Assembly: GCF_000429025.1 (NCBI RefSeq)
Contig: NZ_KE386835.1
Span: forward strand, 372,001 to 436,000
DNA: 64,000 nucleotides
Direction of reading: 5' to 3'
Source of the DNA: Actinospineispora spinosispora DSM 44797
GTDB taxonomy: Bacteria > Actinomycetota > Actinomycetes > Mycobacteriales > Pseudonocardiaceae
Both the position numbers and the translations under genes were made by a program. Shown here piece by piece: positions 52,191-58,222 of the stretch. How positions within the stretch are numbered: position 1 is the stretch's first letter; each line of letters begins with the position of its first letter. The notes below the pieces were generated by a model. That model saw only the letters and a program-made list of their open reading frames with translations. It searched no databases and was not told the DNA's origin.

Positions 52191-52236
52191 GCCGTGAGTG
52201 TTCCGGGCTGCCGGGGCAACTCGGAACACTCACGGC
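52191..52236. repeat. Palindrome related to family 1; probable terminator
   Basis: GCCGTGAGTGTTCCG and CGGAACACTCACGGC form a perfect 15-base stem around 16 bases. The outer CGTGAGTGTT is shared with family 1, but the centre differs. It follows the small exported protein gene, so it probably ends that transcript. Confidence 0.7.
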
Positions 52237-52252
52237 TGACGGATGTGTCCGG

Positions 52253-52651
52253 TTAGCAGGTACCGCTGCCGCCGAGCAGACCACCCAGCGTCGCCAGCAG
52301 ACCGGAGACCACGCCGCAGCTGCGGTTCGGAGTCGCCTGCGGTGCCTGCGCGGATGCTCCACCGAAGGACGTCGTGACCGCGCCACCGGGGCCGCTGCCG
52401 CCACGCTGAGCGGAGATGCCGCCCTGGCCGCCGTTGTCAGCGGGCAGCGCGTTGGTGTAGCGGTACTGGTTCGGGTCCCGGGGGTCCTGCATGGACACCG
52501 CGACCGGGTGGTCGGCCACACCGGACTGCGGACCACCGGCGAACGGCCGGTTCTTCGAGTCGTTGGAGTGGGCATTGAACGCGATGATGCCGATGACCAG
52601 CGCGAGGGCCGCGGCGGCGAGCGCGCCTACCACCCCAAAGGAACGCAGCAC
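52253..52651 (-). CDS. Small exported or membrane-anchored protein
   Basis: A 132-residue protein with one hydrophobic segment near the N terminus (GVVGALAAAALALVIGIIAF) and a low-complexity exported part rich in Gly, Ser, Ala and Asn. Two cysteines remain, in NRSCGVVSG and at the very end (GGSGTC), so a disulfide or a lipid-independent surface tether is possible. The GTG at 52651 is chosen because GGAG lies six bases upstream. I do not recognise the family. Confidence 0.7.
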   Translation of the reverse strand: MLRSFGVVGALAAAALALVIGIIAFNAHSNDSKNRPFAGGPQSGVADHPVAVSMQDPRDPNQYRYTNALPADNGGQGGISAQRGGSGPGGAVTTSFGGASAQAPQATPNRSCGVVSGLLATLGGLLGGSGTC

Positions 52652-52718
52652 AACTTGCTCCACTCGTGTGAGGGTACTTACCCATGTTAACGACTGACTT
52701 AGGTATGAGTTACTCGAC

Positions 52719-53099
52719 TCACACGGAAGGGTGACGATGATGGTCGGGCACTGCTCTGACCAGGTGCTCGGCATACCCGAATGCCTGATCGGCCAGTGCC
52801 ACCAGGTGACCGCTGGTAACCCGATAGAGCATTCGACGTCCCTCCCGATGCGAACTCACCAGGCCGGCCAGTCGTAGCCGCCCCAGGTGCTGGGAGACCG
52901 ACGACCGGGATGCCGCGACCTGCGCGGTCAAGGTACCGACATCCTGCTCGCCGCCGGCAAGCAGCCGGATCAAGCTCAGCCTGGTGGGGTCGGCGAGATG
53001 TGTGAGCACCTGAGCGGCGACTGCGAGCACCTCGCCGTCACTGCCGTCATCGGGCTGTCGCACAGCACTTGCCGTTGCCATGTCGTTGTGCGCGCGCAT
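52719..53099 (-). CDS. ArsR/SmtB family metalloregulator
   Basis: A 126-residue winged-helix repressor. DNA-binding region: LADPTRLSLIRLLAGGEQDV, then AASRSSVSQHLGRLRLAGLV and a wing SHREGRRMLYRV. The C-terminal helix ends with a His-rich tail (PDHHRHP), and Asp/His pairs on that helix resemble the alpha-5 zinc site of SmtB and CzrA. It is divergent from a cation efflux gene. Zinc, cobalt or nickel release of repression is expected. ATG 53081 is an alternative start. Confidence 0.88.
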   Translation of the reverse strand: MRAHNDMATASAVRQPDDGSDGEVLAVAAQVLTHLADPTRLSLIRLLAGGEQDVGTLTAQVAASRSSVSQHLGRLRLAGLVSSHREGRRMLYRVTSGHLVALADQAFGYAEHLVRAVPDHHRHPSV

Positions 53100-53137
53100 G
53101 GTTGCATATTGGCCTTGAGCAGCGGACTATCGCAAGT

Positions 53138-54187
53138 ATGAGCGAACACCACGGCCACGGGCACTCTCATGGACACGGCCATGGGCACGGTCGATGGGCC
53201 CGCGTCCGGGACGTTCTCGGCGCGCACAGCCACGACAGCGCCGACCGCGTCGACGACGCTCTGCGCACCAGCTCGCTGGGGCTGCGCACGGTCGGCTGGT
53301 CGTTCGGCGTGCTCGCGCTGACCGCCGCACTGCAGCTCGTCGTGGTCGCGGTGACCGGTTCGGTCGCGCTGCTCGGCGACACGATCCACAACATCGCGGA
53401 CGCGCTGACCGCTGTGCCGCTCGCGGTCGCGTTCCTGCTCGGGCGGCGTCCGGCGACCAGCCGCTACACCTACGGTCTGGGCCGCTCGGAGGACCTGGCC
53501 GGGGTGATCGTGGTGCTGGTGGTCGCGGCCTCCGCCGCGCTGGCCGGCTACCAGGCGATCCATCGGCTGCTGCACCCACAGCCGATCACCCATCTCTGGG
53601 CAGTCGCGCTGGCCGGCCTGGTCGGGTTCGTGGGCAACGAGGTCGTGGCTCGGCTACGCATCCGGGTCGGCAGACGGATCGGGTCGGCTGCTCTGGTCGC
53701 CGACGGCATCCACGCCAGGACCGACGGCTTCACCTCACTCGCCGTCGTGCTCGGCGCGGCCGGTGTCGCGCTCGGCCTGCCACTCGCGGACCCGGTGATC
53801 GGCCTGCTCATCTCGGTGATGATCCTGTTCGTCGCCAAGGACGCGGCGCGTGACGTGCTGCACCGTCTGATGGACGCGGTCGACCCGCACTCGGTCGCGC
53901 TGGCCACCAGGACCGCGGCCGACGTGCCCGGGGTGCTCGGCTCCGGCCGGCTGCGCATGCGGTGGATCGGGCACCGGCTGCACGCCGAGCTGGCGGTGGC
54001 GGTCCGGCCGGACGAGTCCGTCGAGAACGCCCACCGCATCGCGCACCGGGTCGAGCACGCTCTGGTGCACGCGGTCCCCCGGCTGGCGTCGGCGACCGTC
54101 CACGTCGAGCCGGCCAGCCGAGCGGCGGAGGCGCACGACGAACTGGCCCATCATGGCCACGATCGAGGGACCCACCACGGCTCGTGA
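53138..54187 (+). CDS. Cation diffusion facilitator (zinc-type exporter)
   Basis: A 349-residue CDF exporter. A His-rich N terminus (HHGHGHSHGHGHGHG) precedes six membrane segments. Both metal-site motifs HxxxD are present: DTIHNIADAL in helix 2 and DGIHARTDGF in helix 5, typical of Zn-CDFs. The C-terminal cytoplasmic domain carries VHVEP and another His-rich tail. It exports metal by proton exchange. The ATG at 53138 is about 40 bases from the divergent ArsR start, so one operator can serve both genes. Confidence 0.93.
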   Translation: MSEHHGHGHSHGHGHGHGRWARVRDVLGAHSHDSADRVDDALRTSSLGLRTVGWSFGVLALTAALQLVVVAVTGSVALLGDTIHNIADALTAVPLAVAFLLGRRPATSRYTYGLGRSEDLAGVIVVLVVAASAALAGYQAIHRLLHPQPITHLWAVALAGLVGFVGNEVVARLRIRVGRRIGSAALVADGIHARTDGFTSLAVVLGAAGVALGLPLADPVIGLLISVMILFVAKDAARDVLHRLMDAVDPHSVALATRTAADVPGVLGSGRLRMRWIGHRLHAELAVAVRPDESVENAHRIAHRVEHALVHAVPRLASATVHVEPASRAAEAHDELAHHGHDRGTHHGS

Positions 54188-54205
54188 CATGCCAAGATCG
54201 ACGAC

Positions 54206-54958
54206 ATGACAGTCGTGCTGGTACATGGCAACCCGGAGACCGAGGCGATCTGGGGCCCGCTGATCAAGGAGCTGGGCCGCGATGACGTCATCTGCCTGTC
54301 ACCGCCCGGATTCGGCGCCCCCGTGCCGGACGGGTTCGGCGCCACGATGCTGGAGTACCGCGACTGGCTGGCCGGTGAGCTGGAGAAGCTCGGCGAGCCG
54401 GTGCACCTGATCGGGCACGACTGGGGCGGCGGGCACGTCATGAACGTCGTGCTGAGCCGCCCCGACCTGATCCGCAGCTGGATCGTCGACGTCGTCGGGC
54501 TGTACGACGAGGAGTACGTCTGGCACGACCTCGCCCAGGTGTGGCAGACGCCCGAGGCCGGGGAACGGCTCGTCGACACGATGATGAACGCGACCGTCGA
54601 GGAGAAGGTCGAACGGTTCGGCGCGCTGGGCATGCCGGCGGATGCCGCGCGCCAGATGGCCGACTGGCAGAACGACGACATGGGCCGCTGCATCCTGACG
54701 CTGTACCGCTCGGCGACCGCGCCGCACCTGAAGCCGTTCCGCGAGAACCTGCCCGCTGCCGCCTCCCGCCCCGGGCTCAACATCCTGGCGACCGAGGACC
54801 ACTACGTCGGCTCGGACGAGCTTCGCCGCCGCGCCGCCGCACGGGCGGGCGCCAGCACCGAGGTGCTGGAGGGCCTCGGCCACTGGTGGATGCTGCAGGA
54901 CCCGGCACGCGGCGCCGAGGTGATCAACCGCTTCCTGAGCCTGGTAGGCGGCGACTAG
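54206..54958 (+). CDS. Alpha/beta hydrolase, aspartate-nucleophile type
   Basis: A 250-residue alpha/beta hydrolase. The oxyanion segment VLVHGNPETEAIWG and the nucleophile elbow LIGHDWGGGHV (Asp, not Ser) are those of haloalkane dehalogenases and epoxide hydrolases. The acid is probably the aspartate in LATEDHYVG, and the base histidine lies in GLGHWWMLQDP. No second domain is present. Substrate unknown. It follows the CDF gene by 18 bases. A 70-base palindrome follows the stop. Confidence 0.87.
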   Translation: MTVVLVHGNPETEAIWGPLIKELGRDDVICLSPPGFGAPVPDGFGATMLEYRDWLAGELEKLGEPVHLIGHDWGGGHVMNVVLSRPDLIRSWIVDVVGLYDEEYVWHDLAQVWQTPEAGERLVDTMMNATVEEKVERFGALGMPADAARQMADWQNDDMGRCILTLYRSATAPHLKPFRENLPAAASRPGLNILATEDHYVGSDELRRRAAARAGASTEVLEGLGHWWMLQDPARGAEVINRFLSLVGGD

Positions 54959-54966
54959 ACGACGCC

Positions 54967-55036
54967 ACTTCGCAGAAGTTCATGTCGCGTCGCAAATGCT
55001 GCAGTGTCTGCGACGCGACACGTAGCTCTGCGAGGT
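54967..55036. repeat. 70-base palindromic element (family 2), copy E
   Basis: ACTTCGCAGA at the left and TCTGCGAGGT at the right, with GTCGCGTCGCAAATG opposite GTCTGCGACGCGAC. It fills the gap between two convergent genes, one base from the stop of the MmyB-type regulator, so it could terminate both. Confidence 0.85.
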
Positions 55037-55037
55037 C

Positions 55038-55925
55038 TCACTCGGGGAATGCGCATGCCTCCAACGCCGAGGCCGTCGCGGTGTCGGCCGGGGTGTACGT
55101 GGTCAGACGAAGCTGCGAACGCTGTCCCAGCCAGAGATGGGTGAAGTCGAAACTGAGCAGCCCGGCGTCCCGGTGCCGGAACTGCTTGGCGTGGTTGCGC
55201 ATCGGCTGCACCTCGTGTTGGGTCCACAGCACCTCGAACTCGCTGGACGCCTCGCGCAGCCGTTTGACCAGTGCCTTCCAGCTCGGCTCGGCGACGTGTT
55301 CGGTCATCTGGGCCCGGAACTCCGCGACGGCGACCGGCATGCGCTGCTCCCAGTTGTGCAGCCGGGCACGCCACGCCGGGTTCGTGAAGCACTGCAGCAA
55401 CGAGTTGCGCTCGGAGAACGGCAGGTCGTCGATCTCCATCAGCCAGTTGTAGGAGCGGTTGTACGCCAGGATGTCGGTGCGCGCGTTCTGCACCACGGCG
55501 GGCATCGGCGCGAGCTTCGCCAGAATGGCGTGGATCGCCGGGGACACGGCAGCGCATTCCTGGTAGGCGGCGGGCTCGGGTGCTCCGGCCAGCGCGAACA
55601 GGTGGCTGCATTCGTACGGGTCCAGCCGCAGTGTGCCGGCGATCGCCCTGAGCACCTGTTCCGACGCCCTGATGTCACGCCCCTGCTCGAGCCAGGTGTA
55701 CCAGGTGACCCCGACACCGGCGAGCTGCGCGACCTCCTCACGGCGCAGCCCCGGGGTGCGCCGTCGACCGGCGAGCGGCAGCCCCACTTCCTCCGGGCTG
55801 ATCCGTTCGCGTCTGCTGCGCAGGAATCCCGCGAGCTCGGCACGCCGGATCGCGCCGGGCCCGCGCACGTCCGGTCCATTCACCCGAGGGCTCACCACCG
55901 CGCTGTCCACGTCCTCCACTGTCAC
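55038..55925 (-). CDS. XRE-family regulator with MmyB-like ligand domain
   Basis: A 295-residue regulator. The XRE helix-turn-helix (about 15-85) has TPGLRREEVAQLAGVGVTWY and TWLEQGRDIRASEQVLRAIA. The C-terminal MmyB-like (MLTR) domain, a PAS-like pocket reported to bind fatty acids, has the signature ILAYNRSYNWLM and later LLSFDFTHLWLG. The GTG at 55925 follows a GGGGGGAGG ribosome site. It is divergent from an MFS pump, and both ends of the interval carry the same palindromic operator, so it probably represses both. Confidence 0.88.
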   Translation of the reverse strand: MTVEDVDSAVVSPRVNGPDVRGPGAIRRAELAGFLRSRRERISPEEVGLPLAGRRRTPGLRREEVAQLAGVGVTWYTWLEQGRDIRASEQVLRAIAGTLRLDPYECSHLFALAGAPEPAAYQECAAVSPAIHAILAKLAPMPAVVQNARTDILAYNRSYNWLMEIDDLPFSERNSLLQCFTNPAWRARLHNWEQRMPVAVAEFRAQMTEHVAEPSWKALVKRLREASSEFEVLWTQHEVQPMRNHAKQFRHRDAGLLSFDFTHLWLGQRSQLRLTTYTPADTATASALEACAFPE

Positions 55926-55943
55926 ACCACCTCCCCCCGATAA

Positions 55944-55965
55944 CCAGGTACCACCTGATACCTGG
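55944..55965. promoter_or_regulatory. Operator site 1 (MmyB-type regulator side)
   Basis: CCAGGTA and TACCTGG are perfect arms separated by eight bases (CCACCTGA). The spacing and arms match site 2 near the MFS gene. Confidence 0.6.
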
Positions 55966-55997
55966 CACCGCACACCCTCGGGGCCGACTTCGCACAC

Positions 55998-56047
55998 CCC
56001 AGCGTGCACTTCGCACAGGTCGGGACGTGTGTGAAGTGCACGCTGGG
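55998..56047. repeat. 50-base hairpin in the divergent interval
   Basis: CCCAGCGTGCACTTCGCACA pairs with TGTGTGAAGTGCACGCTGGG, one mismatch in 20, around ten bases. It separates the two operator sites and may insulate the two transcripts. Confidence 0.65.
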
Positions 56048-56059
56048 TGCGCGGCGTCA

Positions 56060-56099
56060 CCGCGCAGCGGTCCGCGCGGACCGCGCAGCGGTCCGCGCG
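56060..56099. repeat. Direct repeat, two 19-base units
   Basis: CCGCGCAGCGGTCCGCGCG occurs twice with two bases between. Function not evident. Confidence 0.6.
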
Positions 56100-56106
56100 C
56101 CGGAAG

Positions 56107-56128
56107 CCAGGTATCACCGGATACCTGG
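56107..56128. promoter_or_regulatory. Operator site 2 (MFS side)
   Basis: CCAGGTAT and ATACCTGG are perfect arms around CACCGG, the same motif as site 1. It lies about 50 bases before the MFS start, at promoter position. Confidence 0.6.
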
Positions 56129-56176
56129 ATAAAGCGCACCTGGTACCCGTGTCGGATCAGTCGGAACGTAGTAGTC

Positions 56177-57625
56177 GTGACGATTCCAACCACGCGTCCC
56201 GCACTGCACATCGGGTCGGGCGATCCCACGACCTCAGCCACTTCGCTCACCGGCCCGGGGTTGTTCACCCTGCTGCTCGGCGCCGCACTCGCGCCGATCG
56301 ATCTGTTCATCGTCAACGTCGCGCTGCCCACGATCCAGGCCGATGTGCGGGCATCCCCTGCGACCCTGGAATGGGTCGTCGCCGGGTACGGCATCGGGTT
56401 CGCGCTGCTGCTGGTGATCGGTGGCCGGCTCGGCGACGCGTTCGGCAGGCGCCGGCTGTTCACGGTCGGGCTGGCCGCGTTCACCGTGACCTCGCTCGCC
56501 TGCGGTCTGGCCCCGAACGCGCTCGTCCTGGTGCTCGCCAGGGCGGCACAGGGTGCGGCGGCCGCGTTGTTGGTGCCCCAGGTGTTGTCGATCATCCAGG
56601 CGACCACCCACGGCGAACGACGGGCCAGGACGCTCGGGTACTACGGCGCGACCGGAGGCCTGTCGATGGTCATCGGCCAGCTGCTCGGCGGTGTCCTGGT
56701 CTCGGCGGACGTGGCCGGCCTGGGGTGGCGGCCGATCTTCCTGGTGAACGTGCCGATCGGGTTGGTCGCGATGGTGCTGGCCCAGCGGACCCTGCCGGAG
56801 ACCCGCGCGAGCGACCCGATCGGCGTGGACCTGCTCGGCACCGGGCTGTTCGGCGTCTCGCTGCTGACCCTGCTGGTGCCGCTGATGGAGGGCCAGGGAC
56901 TCGGTTGGCCCGTCTGGTGCTGGGTCCTGCTCTCGGCGTCGCCGTTCGTGTTCGCGCTGTTCGTCGCGGTCGAGCTCCGGGTGGAGCGCAGGGGCCGGGT
57001 GCCGCTGCTGCCGCCCTCGGTGCTGCGCGTCCCGACGATGCGGCGCGGGCTGGTCATCGCGCTGCCGTTCTTCGCCGGCTTCGGCGGCTTCATGTTCGTC
57101 TACGCGCTGGTACTGCAGAACGGGCTGCACCTGGGACCGCTGCGCTCCGGGCTGGCGCTCACCCCGCTCGCGGTGGCGTTCCTGGCCGCGACGTTGGTCA
57201 CCAGCCGGTTGGTGCACCGCTACGGCCGCCGGGTGCTGGTCGCGGGTGCTCTGCTGCTGGTCGTGTCGCTCGTGATCCTGGCCGGGACCGCGCTGGTCGG
57301 CTGGCCAGGACTCGGTGTGCTGGAGCTGATGCCCGGCACGGTGCTGTTCGGGGTCGGGCAGGGGCTGATCGCACCGACGCTGTTCCGGCTGGTCCTGTCG
57401 CAGGTTCCGGCCGGGAGCGCGGGCGTGGGCAGCGGGATGCTGACCACCACCCAGCAGACGGCTCTGGCTCTCGGGGTGGCGTTGCTCGGGAGCCTGTTCG
57501 TCGGGCTCAGTGCTCCGGACGCACTCGGGTTTCAGCACGCTCTGCTCGTCGTGAGCGGCGTGCAGGCGTTGGTCGCCGCGGCGCTGGCCGTCCTGGTGCT
57601 CGGTCTGCCGGACCCGCGCGGCTGA
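56177..57625 (+). CDS. MFS drug transporter (EmrB/QacA-like, 14 TMS)
   Basis: A 482-residue DHA2-type exporter with about 14 membrane segments. Motif D is in LAPIDLFIVNVALPTIQ, motif A in GRLGDAFGRRRLFTVG, motif B in LARAAQGAAAALLVPQ and motif C in GATGGLSMVIGQLLGG. The expected export is of hydrophobic drugs or metabolites. The GTG at 56177 is preferred because earlier codons would cover operator site 2. A bidirectional terminator follows the stop. Confidence 0.9.
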   Translation: MTIPTTRPALHIGSGDPTTSATSLTGPGLFTLLLGAALAPIDLFIVNVALPTIQADVRASPATLEWVVAGYGIGFALLLVIGGRLGDAFGRRRLFTVGLAAFTVTSLACGLAPNALVLVLARAAQGAAAALLVPQVLSIIQATTHGERRARTLGYYGATGGLSMVIGQLLGGVLVSADVAGLGWRPIFLVNVPIGLVAMVLAQRTLPETRASDPIGVDLLGTGLFGVSLLTLLVPLMEGQGLGWPVWCWVLLSASPFVFALFVAVELRVERRGRVPLLPPSVLRVPTMRRGLVIALPFFAGFGGFMFVYALVLQNGLHLGPLRSGLALTPLAVAFLAATLVTSRLVHRYGRRVLVAGALLLVVSLVILAGTALVGWPGLGVLELMPGTVLFGVGQGLIAPTLFRLVLSQVPAGSAGVGSGMLTTTQQTALALGVALLGSLFVGLSAPDALGFQHALLVVSGVQALVAAALAVLVLGLPDPRG

Positions 57626-57636
57626 CCACTCGCGCA

Positions 57637-57679
57637 CAGCAAAATGGCCCCCGGCGTGATGCCGGGGGCCATTTTGCTG
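57637..57679. terminator. Bidirectional terminator between the MFS gene and tRNA-fMet 1
   Basis: Perfect 19-base stem: CAGCAAAATGGCCCCCGGC with GCCGGGGGCCATTTTGCTG around GTGAT. The A and T runs make it work for both strands. Confidence 0.92.
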
Positions 57680-57682
57680 TAG

Positions 57683-57756
57683 TAGCGGGGACAGGATTCG
57701 AACCTGTGACCTCTGGGTTATGAGCCCAGCGAGCTACCGAGCTGCTCCACCCCGCG
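57683..57756 (-). tRNA. tRNA-fMet (CAT), initiator, copy 1
   Basis: A 74-base tRNA with anticodon CAT in loop CTCATAA. Initiator hallmarks: three G-C pairs in the anticodon stem (CTGGG / CCCAG) and an unpaired first base (C1 against T72). No CCA is encoded. Identical to copies 2 and 3. Confidence 0.95.
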
Positions 57757-57840
57757 ATGCGATTACTAGTTTACACACCGACCAACGGGCCGTGCACGGG
57801 CCCCCACGAGCAGGTGTCGCGAGCAAATCCCGACACAGCA

Positions 57841-57876
57841 AATCGGCCCCCGGCGAGTTATCGCCAGGGGCCGATT
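57841..57876 (-). terminator. Terminator of tRNA-fMet copy 2
   Basis: AATCGGCCCCCGGCGA pairs with TCGCCAGGGGCCGATT around GTTA, one G-U-like mismatch. On the minus strand it follows the tRNA. Confidence 0.8.
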
Positions 57877-57883
57877 CGGGTAG

Positions 57884-57957
57884 TAGCGGGGACAGGATTC
57901 GAACCTGTGACCTCTGGGTTATGAGCCCAGCGAGCTACCGAGCTGCTCCACCCCGCG
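57884..57957 (-). tRNA. tRNA-fMet (CAT), initiator, copy 2
   Basis: Same 74 bases as copy 1, with the initiator-specific GGG/CCC anticodon stem. It has its own terminator. Confidence 0.95.
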
Positions 57958-58046
57958 TTGCAATTACCAGCCTACACACCGACCAATGGTCGACATCGAC
58001 CACCCCCGCTATGCGTCGGTCGTGATCGATATTTCCGCATAACGCA

Positions 58047-58082
58047 AATCGGCCCCCGGCGAGTTATCGCCAGGGGCCGATT
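58047..58082 (-). terminator. Terminator of tRNA-fMet copy 3
   Basis: Sequence identical to the hairpin at 57841-57876, showing that tRNA and terminator were duplicated together. Confidence 0.8.
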
Positions 58083-58089
58083 CGAGTGG

Positions 58090-58163
58090 TAGCGGGGACA
58101 GGATTCGAACCTGTGACCTCTGGGTTATGAGCCCAGCGAGCTACCGAGCTGCTCCACCCCGCG
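58090..58163 (-). tRNA. tRNA-fMet (CAT), initiator, copy 3
   Basis: Third identical 74-base initiator tRNA. Copies are spaced about 203 bases apart and all are on the minus strand. Confidence 0.95.
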
Positions 58164-58222
58164 TTGCAATTACCAGCCTACACACCGGCAATCGGGCAAC
58201 GCGGGGTGGGTCACCTGTCCGA

